A stretch of 64,000 nt of DNA from Neomoorella sulfitireducens (lineage in GTDB: Bacteria > Bacillota > DSM-521 > Neomoorellales > Neomoorellaceae), in the NCBI RefSeq assembly GCF_024733845.1, contig NZ_JANRHG010000004.1, positions 124,001 to 188,000 on the forward strand. Reading direction: 5' to 3'. Below the pieces are notes generated by a model. That model saw only the letters and a program-made list of their open reading frames with translations. It did not search any database and was not told where the DNA came from. Positions 1 through 7,817 of the stretch are shown piece after piece (within the stretch, counting starts at the first letter, position 1; every line of letters starts with the position of its first letter). The position numbers and the translations under genes were made by a program.

Positions 1-1
1 C

Positions 2-448
2 GGCAGGCACTTTGAGCCGGGAAGGGCGGTGACCAGGGCAGAATTTGCCAGCCTCCTGACAAAGGCCCTGGACCTGGAAAATAGTGAGGCAACGCAGGTT
101 CCTTTTACAGACGTAAAAAGCGGTGACCGGTATGCCGGGGCGGTTGCTGCCGCCTACGCCGGCGGTTTAATAAGAGGTTATGAAGACGGCACCTTCCGGC
201 CGCAAAAGTCTATTACCCGCGAAGAAATGGCGGCCATGCTGGCGCGGGCTTTGGATTTGTTAGATTACGAAGGGGATGTTTCCTTTAAAGATAGCGACAA
301 AATCTCTGCGTGGGCCATGAATAGCGTGGCCGCAGCTGCCGCCAGAGGGCTTGTTAAAGGCTATGAAGACGGTACCTTCCGGCCGGCGGCGACTGCCAGC
401 AGGGCTGAATGCGCGGTTATGATCTACAGGATGTTGACGGCCGAATAG
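2..448 (+). CDS. S-layer homology (SLH) domain protein, C-terminal part
   Basis: The reading frame is open from the first bases of the window, so this is the C-terminal end of a longer protein. About 148 residues are visible. They hold one partial and two fairly complete SLH repeats, each with the glycine/aromatic motif GYEDGTFRP (seen twice) followed by TRAE/SRAE-type helix starts. SLH repeats bind pyruvylated secondary cell-wall polymer and tether proteins to the outside of Gram-positive cells. The gene stops about 100 bp before a DUF4430 gene on the same strand and may belong to the same surface/uptake locus. The N-terminal functional part lies outside the window, so its specific role cannot be given. 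Confidence 0.88.
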   Translation, partial: GRHFEPGRAVTRAEFASLLTKALDLENSEATQVPFTDVKSGDRYAGAVAAAYAGGLIRGYEDGTFRPQKSITREEMAAMLARALDLLDYEGDVSFKDSDKISAWAMNSVAAAAARGLVKGYEDGTFRPAATASRAECAVMIYRMLTAE

Positions 449-469
449 AGACAGGATTGAAACGGACAA

Positions 470-506
470 AGCGAGGAGGGCCGTAAAGCCAGCGGTGCTC
501 CTCGCT
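470..506 (+). other. Inverted repeat between the SLH and DUF4430 genes
   Basis: A perfect 9-bp stem (AGCGAGGAG at 470-478 and CTCCTCGCT at 498-506) encloses a short inner GGC/GCC stem. No T-run follows, so it is not a normal intrinsic terminator. It may be an mRNA processing or stability hairpin in front of the DUF4430 gene. Function unknown. Confidence 0.4.
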
Positions 507-545
507 GGAACCGTGGCTGAATACAGTTGGGGCGAGGTATTGAAA

Positions 546-1250
546 GTGCAAAAGAAAGTTATTTACCTGATAACAGCCTTGATAGCCATACTTGCCCTGG
601 CAGGACCGGCGATATATAAAGCAAAGATATCTTTAAACGAGCCGCCTGTGGGCAACACTACCACAGCTACCACCGAAAGCGTTTTATCCGGGGTAGAAGA
701 ACCCGTTGATGACGGAGTTAAAGAAGACGTCAAAAAGGTACCTGAAATTACCTCCAAGGAAAAGACGGAAGGCAATGCTCCAGGCATTACCCCTGTGGCC
801 GGGAAAGAGAAATCTTCTGCAGCATCTAATACCAGCAATCAAGTTGATAAGACACATAGCGGCACTCCTGCTGACGCGCAATCTTCTCAAAAGCGGGAGT
901 TACGGGTGGGAGTTGCGGTTGTGGGTTTGAAGGGGCAGGTGCTTTTTGGCCCATCCTTTGTAGAGGTTGATGAAAATAACAAGTGGGGGCTTACGGTCCT
1001 TGGGGCTCTGGACGCCACAGGCTTAAAATACAGCATTAGCCCTGTATACGGCAAGCTGGTCACCAGCATAGCCGGACAGGAAAATAAAGGCATGAGCGGG
1101 TGGATGTACAAGGTTAATGAAGAGGTAGTAATGATGGCGGCCAGCGACAAAGAGATAGTTGCGGGCGACAGGATCATCTGGTGGTACAGCGAGAGTTTGG
1201 GGAGTAAAGCTCCATCCTGGGGGGATCTGGAACAAAACCCCAATCAATAG
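546..1250 (+). CDS. Secreted DUF4430 (transcobalamin-like C-terminal domain) protein
   Basis: A 234-residue protein with an N-terminal signal/anchor helix (about residues 5-24), a low-complexity Pro/Thr/Ser/Glu-rich linker (about 30-110), and a C-terminal domain of about 110 residues. That domain has the DUF4430 pattern: LRVGVAVVGLKGQVLFGPS, then GxTVLGALDATGLKYS, then a GWMYKVNEE segment and a final DRIIWWYSES strand. DUF4430 is the fold of the C-terminal beta domain of animal transcobalamin and intrinsic factor. The GTG at 546 is preferred because GGCGAGG lies 8 nt upstream; a TTG at 540 and a GTG at 495 are also in frame but poorly spaced. It precedes an alpha/alpha-toroid protein and an ECF transporter, which suggests an extracytoplasmic ligand-binding role. 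The ligand is inferred, not shown. Confidence 0.82.
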   Translation: MQKKVIYLITALIAILALAGPAIYKAKISLNEPPVGNTTTATTESVLSGVEEPVDDGVKEDVKKVPEITSKEKTEGNAPGITPVAGKEKSSAASNTSNQVDKTHSGTPADAQSSQKRELRVGVAVVGLKGQVLFGPSFVEVDENNKWGLTVLGALDATGLKYSISPVYGKLVTSIAGQENKGMSGWMYKVNEEVVMMAASDKEIVAGDRIIWWYSESLGSKAPSWGDLEQNPNQ

Positions 1251-1270
1251 TTTCATAAGGGGGCATGTGG

Positions 1271-2638
1271 ATGTTGAAGCGTAAGTATTCAAGTTTGGCA
1301 TGGGTTTTAGCCGTGGCCTTGCTTCTGGCAGGCACGTCTGCGCCGGCCTGGGCTCTTTACGAAAAGGGCAGTGTCGAAGGAGCTATGAATTCTGCGGCTG
1401 CCTACCTGCTGAAATTGGAGAAGAACGGGGGTATTTTATCGTACTGGAGCTATATAGCGCTGGCGGCATCAGGAAAAGACCTGAATACCACCCAGGCAGG
1501 CCGGGCATGTGAAAACCTGCTGGCCGCCGCCAAACAGTCCGGCGACATGAATTATTATACCGTCCTGGTCCTGGCCGTCCTGGCCAATGGAGGCGATCCA
1601 TATAATTATCTGGGTGAGAACATTATTAAACAGATCCAGGACGCCCAGCTTCCCAGCGGCAAGTTTGCCGACAACGTAAAAAGCGGCGGCGAACAGCTGT
1701 TGAATGCGCACATCTGGGCCATACTGGCCCTGCAGGCTGCCGGGGCAGAGATTAAGGATAAAGAAAAAGCCCTGGGCTGGCTGGCTGCCAGGCAGCATGC
1801 CGATGGGTCTTTTTACTGGTACGCAGAAGATCAAAAGACGTCAGATGTCGATTCTACAGGGATGGCATTGATGGCCCTGGGGGCTTTGGGTGAAGATATG
1901 ACCAGCCCCGTAGTCCAGAAGGCAGTTGCTTACCTGGAAAAAGCCCAGAAGGAAAACGGCTGTTTCGAGTCCTGGGGAGCAGAAAATGCGGAAAGCTGCT
2001 CCACTGTTATTGAAGGGCTGGTCGCAGTGGGCCTTGACCCCCTGACCGGCAGTTTTAACAAGACAAAAGGGGACGTATTGGCCGCCCTGCTGGGCTTCCA
2101 GCTTGCTGACGGTTCTTTTGAACACATTGCGGGGACGGGCGGCAACGAGATAGCCACCACCCAGGCCTTGATGGCCCTGGGCGCTATATCTTCCGGCAGG
2201 CCGTTCTATGAACGCCTAAAACTCCAGCCTGCCGCTACTTCATATAAAGCGCGTTTTGTTGTAGGGAAAAAGACGTATGCAATTTTTTCGGACCAGGGCA
2301 AGAGAAATGAAACTATGGATGCAGCTCCTTTTATTGAAAACGGGCGAACTTACGTGCCCTTGCGTTATCTGGCTTATGCCCTGGACGTGCCTGCTGAAAG
2401 TATCTTCTGGGATCAGAAGAACAGTATAGCAAAATTAGTAAAGAACGGCCGTACAATAACCTTAACAGTCGGCCAGAAGACCGGCTACATCGACGGTAAC
2501 CCGAGAGATACAGGCGTTGCTCCAATTCTAAAAGAAGGCCGTGTTTATCTCCCGGCGCGGTTTGTGGCAGAAGCTTTCGGTTATAAGGTGAATTGGGATG
2601 CCGTGTCGCAAACGGTGAGCATTATAACAGGAAGCTAA
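1271..2638 (+). CDS. Secreted prenyltransferase/squalene-cyclase-like repeat protein with copper amine oxidase-like C-terminal domain
   Basis: A 455-residue secreted protein. A signal peptide (LAWVLAVALLLAG, probable cut after APAWA) is followed by about 290 residues of alpha/alpha-toroid repeats of the prenyltransferase/squalene oxidase type, seen as recurring GxF and ALxALGA units (for example QHADGSFYWYAED, LADGSFEHIAG). The last 120 residues carry two copper-amine-oxidase N-domain-like repeats (NGRTYVPLRYLA and EGRVYLPARFVAEAFG), which are common cell-surface modules in Bacillota. The ATG at 1271 is preferred over 1265 because AAGGGGG is 7 nt away. In animals the cobalamin carriers combine an alpha6/alpha6 barrel with a DUF4430-type domain. 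Here the two folds sit in adjacent genes, just before an ECF transporter. A role in ligand capture is inference. Confidence 0.8.
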   Translation: MLKRKYSSLAWVLAVALLLAGTSAPAWALYEKGSVEGAMNSAAAYLLKLEKNGGILSYWSYIALAASGKDLNTTQAGRACENLLAAAKQSGDMNYYTVLVLAVLANGGDPYNYLGENIIKQIQDAQLPSGKFADNVKSGGEQLLNAHIWAILALQAAGAEIKDKEKALGWLAARQHADGSFYWYAEDQKTSDVDSTGMALMALGALGEDMTSPVVQKAVAYLEKAQKENGCFESWGAENAESCSTVIEGLVAVGLDPLTGSFNKTKGDVLAALLGFQLADGSFEHIAGTGGNEIATTQALMALGAISSGRPFYERLKLQPAATSYKARFVVGKKTYAIFSDQGKRNETMDAAPFIENGRTYVPLRYLAYALDVPAESIFWDQKNSIAKLVKNGRTITLTVGQKTGYIDGNPRDTGVAPILKEGRVYLPARFVAEAFGYKVNWDAVSQTVSIITGS

Positions 2639-2661
2639 AAATACAAAAGGAATCCGGATAA

Positions 2662-3591
2662 ATGTACGAGAATTTTTTTTACCAGGATAAGGGACTTTTT
2701 CTCCAGAGCCTTCACCCGGCGGCTATTCTGGCTTACCTCTGCATATTGCTGGTACTGGCCCTTTTATTTAGCAATCCCGTTTACCTGGTGGGCCTACTGC
2801 TGGTTTTAGTCCTGAACATTAGCGCCGCGCAGGGGGGAGAAGTTTGGGGAATTTACCTGAAAATAGGCCTTGGTTTCGCTTTGCCCATAATAATAATCAA
2901 CGCCCTCCTGGCGCGCGGCGGGGAGACTATAATCTGGGCTGGGCCGAATATTCCAGTTCTGGGCCGCTTAACCATATCTTTAGAAGCCATCTGCTACAGC
3001 GCAGCCATGAGCGTGAGGCTTTTCATTGTCATCAGCATCTTCTGCCTTTATAACCTCGTGGTTCACCCGGACAGAGTTCTGGCCCTGCTTTCCCGTTTTG
3101 CTTCCAAAACGGCCCTGATTTTGTCCCTGGCTACCAGGTTATTTCCCAGTATGGTAAGACAGATGGCAAACATCCAGGAGGCAATGATGATTAGGGGCGT
3201 TGATTTTCAAACAGGAAATTTAAAACAAAAGTTAAAAAGCCATGCCGTGTTAATAAATATCCTGCTTTTATCTTCCCTGGAAGATTCTTTGGAAATAGCC
3301 GAGGCCATGCATGCGCGGGCCTTTGGCAGCGGTCCGAGGTCTTCTTACCAGCGGCATGTTTGGCGCCCGCGGGACAGTTTCTGCCTTGGAGGAGCTATAC
3401 TCGCCTTTGGACTGGCGGTCTGCGCCCAGATAACAGGTTACAGTACTTTTGAATTTTACCCGCGGCTGGGCTGTTTGCTTAAAAATACTATGGCTGTGTT
3501 CAATTTAGTTTTTATTGTCGTTTTTTTATCCGTTCCGGCGGTATTGAGCTGGGGGTGGCGGCGATGCCCGTATTTCAATGCGAAGATCTAA
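2662..3591 (+). CDS. ecfT: ECF transporter transmembrane T component
   Basis: A 309-residue integral membrane protein with about six hydrophobic segments. It has the two short coupling-helix motifs typical of EcfT: Met-Ile-Arg-Gly after EAM, and His-Ala-Arg-Ala after EAM about 45 residues later. EcfT is the scaffold that transmits ATPase movements to the substrate-binding S protein in energy-coupling-factor vitamin importers. AAAGGA lies upstream of the ATG. The 3' end overlaps the ATPase gene by 28 bp, consistent with translational coupling. The length exceeds the usual 260-270 residues because of an extra C-terminal hydrophobic stretch (about residues 240-300). Confidence 0.88.
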   Translation: MYENFFYQDKGLFLQSLHPAAILAYLCILLVLALLFSNPVYLVGLLLVLVLNISAAQGGEVWGIYLKIGLGFALPIIIINALLARGGETIIWAGPNIPVLGRLTISLEAICYSAAMSVRLFIVISIFCLYNLVVHPDRVLALLSRFASKTALILSLATRLFPSMVRQMANIQEAMMIRGVDFQTGNLKQKLKSHAVLINILLLSSLEDSLEIAEAMHARAFGSGPRSSYQRHVWRPRDSFCLGGAILAFGLAVCAQITGYSTFEFYPRLGCLLKNTMAVFNLVFIVVFLSVPAVLSWGWRRCPYFNAKI

Positions 3592-5243
3592 CTTATTTCT
3601 ACTCTGAGAGGGAAAAACCCGCTTTAAAAAGTATAAATTTGCATGTCGAAGAAGGAGATTTTTTGCTAATAACCGGCGGTTCGGGCTCGGGAAAATCTTC
3701 GCTTGCCCGGGCCCTGGCCGGGCTGATTCCCTACTTTTATGGCGGCCGTTTGCGCGGCAGGGTATATTTTGATGGGCGGGATGTAAGCCAGATAGACCGG
3801 AGGCTGATGGCGAGAGAGGTGGGGATGGTATTCCAGGATCCAGAAAAACAACTGGTTATGACCAGCGTTGAAGCCGAGGTCGCTTTTGGACTGGAAAACC
3901 TTGGACTTCCCCGGGAAGAGATGGTGCGGCGCGTGGCCGAAGCCCTGAGCTTTCTAGACCTGGCAGGGTTAAGGGAAGAATTCACCGCGCACCTGTCGGG
4001 CGGTCAAAAGCAGAAACTGGCCCTGGCCGCGGTGCTCGCCATGCAACCGCGGGTGTTGATTTTAGACGAGCCTACTTCTCAACTGGACCCGGTGGCTTCC
4101 GAAGAATTTTTAAATCTCGTTAAGAGACTAAATGAAGAAATGGGACTTACCATAATTTTAATCGAGCAGCGGCTGGAAAGGTGTTTTCACCTGGCTGACC
4201 GGGTCGTTTTTATGGAAGACGGGCAGATCAGGTATGACGGTACGCCGGGACAACTGGCCAGCTGGGCGGCAGCAAGGGATATTCCTTTCATCCCGCCTGT
4301 AGCCAGCTTTTTTGCCAGGAATAATTTTGCCACCATCCCAGTTACCGTAAAGGAAGGGCGCCGGCTGCTGCGGCAAAATTTTAGATACTGCAAGACTCCT
4401 CCTGTAAGACCTGTAGAAAAAAAAGATACGGGAAAGCCTGTCCTGGTAATGGATAATGTGTGGTTTGCTTATCCGGGCGGCAGGGAGGCGCTTCAAGATA
4501 TCAATTTGCGGATTTTTCCTGGGGAACTTGCAGCTGTCCTGGGCAACAACGGTGCCGGTAAATCTACCCTCTTAAAAACAATGGCAGGCCTATTGAAACC
4601 CACGCGGGGTAGGCTAATGCTTGATGGCCGGGACTTGAACAGCGAAAAACGTTTTGTTCCCGGCAGGGTTGCTTACCTTTCCCAGAACCCCAACGACTAT
4701 CTTTTTCAGGAAACCGTGGAAGAAGAACTGCACTTTACCCTAAAAAATTTTGGCTTAACAGATGACGGTGTAGTAAATGAATACCTGGAAAAATTAGAGC
4801 TCATAGCGTGCCGCAAGGCAAACCCGCGCGACCTGAGCAGCGGCGAGCGCCAGCGTGCGGCATTGGCTTCAATACTGGTTACCCGCCCAAGGGTTTTAGT
4901 GCTTGATGAACCTACGCGGGGTATGGACGGCCGGTTAAAAGACGAGCTAGGGAAAATCCTGTCGGGTTTATGCAGGGAAGGGGCAAGCGTGGTGCTGGTT
5001 ACGCATGACGTCGAGTTTGCCGCCGTCCATGCGACACGGGTGCTGATGATGTTTGCCGGACGCCTCGTGGCCGACGGTCCTAAAAAGGAAGTTCTGGGCA
5101 GTTCTTATTTTTATACCACCCAGATTGGCAAAATGTGCAGGGGTTTTGCCGACGGCGTCCTTACGCTGGCCGACGCCCTGGCCAGTTTAGAACTGCTCTG
5201 GCCCAACAGGAAGCAAAAAGGAGAAGCACGGTTCATCACTTGA
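3564..5243 (+). CDS. ECF transporter fused double ATPase (A and A' in one chain)
   Basis: A 559-residue protein with two complete ABC ATPase domains. The first has Walker A GGSGSGKSS (about residues 38-46), signature LSGGQKQKLAL and Walker B VLILDEP. The second has GNNGAGKST, a signature with LSSGERQRAAL and Walker B VLVLDEP. Most Bacillota encode EcfA1 and EcfA2 as separate proteins; here one fused chain should supply both sites. It powers import together with the T and S proteins encoded on either side. The ATG at 3564 is preferred over GTG 3555 because GGGGGTGG lies 5 nt upstream. Confidence 0.9.
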   Translation: MPVFQCEDLTYFYSEREKPALKSINLHVEEGDFLLITGGSGSGKSSLARALAGLIPYFYGGRLRGRVYFDGRDVSQIDRRLMAREVGMVFQDPEKQLVMTSVEAEVAFGLENLGLPREEMVRRVAEALSFLDLAGLREEFTAHLSGGQKQKLALAAVLAMQPRVLILDEPTSQLDPVASEEFLNLVKRLNEEMGLTIILIEQRLERCFHLADRVVFMEDGQIRYDGTPGQLASWAAARDIPFIPPVASFFARNNFATIPVTVKEGRRLLRQNFRYCKTPPVRPVEKKDTGKPVLVMDNVWFAYPGGREALQDINLRIFPGELAAVLGNNGAGKSTLLKTMAGLLKPTRGRLMLDGRDLNSEKRFVPGRVAYLSQNPNDYLFQETVEEELHFTLKNFGLTDDGVVNEYLEKLELIACRKANPRDLSSGERQRAALASILVTRPRVLVLDEPTRGMDGRLKDELGKILSGLCREGASVVLVTHDVEFAAVHATRVLMMFAGRLVADGPKKEVLGSSYFYTTQIGKMCRGFADGVLTLADALASLELLWPNRKQKGEARFIT

Positions 5244-5289
5244 AAGTGCGGGAGATAGCCGGGCGCGTTACCCGCGCGGAGGTAATAAC

Positions 5290-6024
5290 ATGTGTTTCTG
5301 GAAAAAGGCCGTATTTCCCTTTTTAGTTGTATGCATTGTGGCGCTTTTGCTGGTCATTAGCAGAATTAATCCCCAGCTTTTCGGACAGGGGTGGGGGCTG
5401 ATAGCCCTGGTAATTATTGTTGCCGCCATTATTTTATTTTACTGGAGATTTGAACAGAGAAAGGCTTCATCCAGGGAAGTAGCGGTGGTGGCCGTACTCG
5501 GGACTATTGCAGCAGCAGGCAGGATCCCTTTTGCCGTTTTTCCCAGTATCCAGCCGGTCACCTTTATAGTGATAGTATCAGGTTATATCTTTGGCCCACA
5601 GGCCGGGTTTATGGCCGGTTCTACCGCGGCGCTGGTATCAAATTTCTTTCTGGGACAGGGGCCATGGACGCCCTGGCAGATGCTTGCCTGGGGTTTAGCG
5701 GGCGCCTCGGCGGGATTGATGGGGAAATATTTTCCCACGGCAGGCAAAACATGCATGACCCTTTTTTGCGTGGTGTGGGGCTACCTTTTTGGCTGGATAT
5801 TAAATCTCTGGACCTGGGCGGGATTTATCAACCCGCTTAACTGGCAGTCTTTTGTAGCCACATGCGCGGCCAGCTTCTGGTTTGACACCTTTCATGCCGC
5901 AGGCAACGCGGTCTTTTACCTGTTTTTTGGCCCCAGCTTTATAAAAATACTGCGGCGCTATCACCGCAAGCTGAAGGTTGTTTTTTTACCGGATGCAAAT
6001 TGCGCTCATTTTCCTCATGGTTGA
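5290..6024 (+). CDS. ECF transporter substrate-binding S component
   Basis: A 244-residue membrane protein with six or seven hydrophobic helices. The central stretch contains RIPFAVFPSIQPVTF, then GYIFGPQAGFMAGSTAAL, then SNFFLGQGPWTPWQML, a pattern I associate with ECF S components sitting next to their own T and A genes. The S protein binds the vitamin or cofactor in the membrane and sets specificity. An S gene in the same operon as T and A indicates a dedicated group I importer. The neighbours (DUF4430 and toroid proteins) make a corrinoid or a similar large ligand the leading guess. The sequence alone does not prove it. The start has GGAGG 7 nt upstream. Confidence 0.8.
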   Translation: MCFWKKAVFPFLVVCIVALLLVISRINPQLFGQGWGLIALVIIVAAIILFYWRFEQRKASSREVAVVAVLGTIAAAGRIPFAVFPSIQPVTFIVIVSGYIFGPQAGFMAGSTAALVSNFFLGQGPWTPWQMLAWGLAGASAGLMGKYFPTAGKTCMTLFCVVWGYLFGWILNLWTWAGFINPLNWQSFVATCAASFWFDTFHAAGNAVFYLFFGPSFIKILRRYHRKLKVVFLPDANCAHFPHG

Positions 6025-6049
6025 CATAAGTCCACATTGGGGTTATGAT
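6021..6049 (+). promoter_or_regulatory. Sigma-A type promoter for the DUF134 gene
   Basis: TTGACA at 6021-6026 and TATGAT at 6044-6049, separated by 17 bp. The -35 box overlaps the stop codon of the upstream S-component gene, so the DUF134 gene can be transcribed independently. Confidence 0.65.
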
Positions 6050-6083
6050 AAGATAAAGTAAGGGTTGAAAGTGAGGGAACATC

Positions 6084-6521
6084 ATGCCGAGGCCGCCCAA
6101 GTGCCGGCGGGTAGAATTTATACCTGGGATCACTTATTTCAAACCGGCAGCCGTACCTTTACGCCAGCTGGAAGAAGTTGTCCTGGCAGTGGAAGAATTG
6201 GAAGCCATTCGCCTGAAAGATATAGAAGGTCTTGAGCAGGAAGACTGCGCCGCCAGGATGGGGGTTTCACGGCCTACCTTTTTCCGTATCCTCGGCGCTG
6301 CCCGGAGCAAGGTGGCCGATGCCTTGATTAACGGCAAGGCTATCCGCATCGAAGGAGGGATTTACTGCCTGGCCGGGGCCAGGGCCCGCTGTGAAGAATG
6401 CGGCCATGAATGGGAACCGGAAAAAGGAAATAATGAAACCTGCCCCCGCTGCGGTAGCGTAGAAATTTTCACTTCGCCCGCCCCGGGACGGGGTCGCTGC
6501 CGGCGGCACGGCTGGCAGTAA
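6084..6521 (+). CDS. DUF134 family (UPF0251) HTH protein with C-terminal zinc ribbon
   Basis: A 145-residue protein beginning [12 protein letters not shown], followed by [17 protein letters not shown] and an HTH ([26 protein letters not shown]), the hallmark order of the DUF134/UPF0251 family of putative DNA-binding proteins. Unlike minimal members of about 100 residues it carries a C-terminal zinc ribbon, with CEECGH and CPRCGS as two CxxC knuckles (about residues 108-128). A transcriptional role is inferred from the HTH. The target is unknown. It has its own promoter and stands alone. Confidence 0.82.
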   Translation: MPRPPKCRRVEFIPGITYFKPAAVPLRQLEEVVLAVEELEAIRLKDIEGLEQEDCAARMGVSRPTFFRILGAARSKVADALINGKAIRIEGGIYCLAGARARCEECGHEWEPEKGNNETCPRCGSVEIFTSPAPGRGRCRRHGWQ

Positions 6522-6533
6522 AGCAATATGCTG

Positions 6534-6868
6534 CTAACGTATTCCCGGTATATGACAGGTTTTCTTTTTTTGGGGATGTTCCCGGATGGAGACGAGAACC
6601 CCGCCCAGGGTTAAAATGATGCCGATGGTATGGTACCAGACCAGTTTCTCCTTAAGGAGTAATGCTGCAAGGGCAATGGTAAAAATAGGTGATAAGTTAT
6701 TGAACATGGCCACCGGTTCACAACCGAGATGGTTGATGGCCTCGAAGCTAAGCATTAGGGCCAGACCGGCAATGATGCAGCCCATATAAAAAAGTAATAA
6801 CCATCCCCTCCAGGGCAGGTACCAGCCATAGTGAACTATGATGTTGCTCCGGTGAAACCGGGGCTTTT
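6534..6868 (-). pseudogene. EamA/DMT family transporter, C-terminal fragment
   Basis: On the minus strand an open frame of about 110 codons matches the last four helices of an EamA (drug/metabolite transporter) protein: WRGWLLLFYMGCIIAG, then FNNLSPIFTIALAALLLKE, then a final GIILTLGGVLVS helix. Family members have ten helices and about 300 residues. The N-terminal two thirds are missing, and a stop lies upstream at about 6866. The ATG at 6785 would start in mid-helix. I read it as a decayed remnant. Confidence 0.65.
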
Positions 6869-6926
6869 ATCTTCCCGCCGTGCTTTACCTGCCTTCATAA
6901 TTTCTCCATACTTTGTTCGCAGGAAC

Positions 6927-6950
6927 TTAACATTAATTTGACATATTTAG
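6927..6950 (+). promoter_or_regulatory. Candidate tandem TTNACA operator upstream of the two-component operon
   Basis: TTAACA at 6927-6932 and TTGACA at 6938-6943, an 11-bp period, followed by an AT-rich TATTTAG tail. The layout matches the better-conserved tandem sites upstream of the two DUF2680 genes (10234-10256 and 24529-24551). It lies about 55 bp upstream of the operon's -35 box. Autoregulation by the response regulator is inferred. Confidence 0.4.
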
Positions 6951-6998
6951 AAAGAGGTCTCACCACAGCTTTAGAGTGGACGGGTTTCTTGTTTTATC

Positions 6999-7026
6999 TT
7001 GACCTCCTGATCGGTTGTGCTATAAT
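6999..7026 (+). promoter_or_regulatory. Promoter of the two-component operon
   Basis: TTGACC at 6999-7004 and TATAAT at 7021-7026 with a 16-bp spacer. The start codon follows about 108 bp downstream, leaving an untranslated leader of about 100 nt. Confidence 0.65.
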
Positions 7027-7133
7027 CAATGTAAACCGATAAATTTAGTGTATTTTAGCTCCGGTCTTATCAATCAAGAAGTTGGAAACATGACGCTTGC
7101 TTAATATTATCTATAATCAGGGAGGGAAAGAGA

Positions 7134-7817
7134 TTGACCAGGCCCCGCATTCTGGTAGTCGATGATGAAGCCGGGCTGCGCCAGCTGGTGCGCCTGTACC
7201 TGGAAAAGGACGGTATGGAAGTGGCCGAGGCGGCTAGTGGCTATGAGGCCCTGGAAAAGATTAAGCAAAATAACTTTGATCTCTTGATACTGGATCTGAT
7301 GATGCCCGATGGCGACGGCTGGAGTGTGGCCCGGGTTGTGCGTTCCAAAATGGATTTACCCATCATAATGCTGACCGCCCGGGGAGACGAAATGGATCGT
7401 TTGACAGGTTTTGAACTGGGTGCGGACGATTACGTAGTCAAGCCCTTCAGCCCCCGGGAGTTGGTGGCGCGGGTTAAAGCCCTGTTGCGCCGTACCGGTG
7501 GTGATGGTAAGCGGGGCGAGCAACTGCATTATCCCGGATTATCCATTGATATCACCGGCAGGGTAGTAAAAGTAAGGGAGCGAACAATAGAAAACTTGAC
7601 CCCCAAGGAGTTTGACCTGCTTCTTTTCCTGGCGCGGCACCCGGGGCAGGTAATGAGCCGGGAAAAGATACTGGAAAAGGTATGGGGCTATGATTTTTAC
7701 GGCGACCTGCGCACAGTGGATACCCATATTAAGAACCTGCGGGAAAAGCTGGGGCGTGGGCATGATTTTATAACTACCGTCTGGGGTGTGGGGTATAAGT
7801 TTGAGGTGAAGGAATGA
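7134..7817 (+). CDS. OmpR/PhoB-family response regulator
   Basis: A 227-residue regulator with an N-terminal receiver (acidic pair Asp10/Asp11, phospho-acceptor Asp54 in LLILDLMMPDGDG, conserved Lys in VVKPFSPREL) and a C-terminal winged helix (LTPKEFDLLLFLARHPGQV, then VDTHIKNLREKLG and a GVGYKFE wing). OmpR-type regulators bind tandem direct repeats with a period of 10-11 bp, and sites with that layout occur upstream of two DUF2680 genes in this window. It starts with TTG behind a strong GGAGGG site and overlaps the kinase start by ATGA. Signal and regulon are inferred only. Confidence 0.93.
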   Translation: MTRPRILVVDDEAGLRQLVRLYLEKDGMEVAEAASGYEALEKIKQNNFDLLILDLMMPDGDGWSVARVVRSKMDLPIIMLTARGDEMDRLTGFELGADDYVVKPFSPRELVARVKALLRRTGGDGKRGEQLHYPGLSIDITGRVVKVRERTIENLTPKEFDLLLFLARHPGQVMSREKILEKVWGYDFYGDLRTVDTHIKNLREKLGRGHDFITTVWGVGYKFEVKE

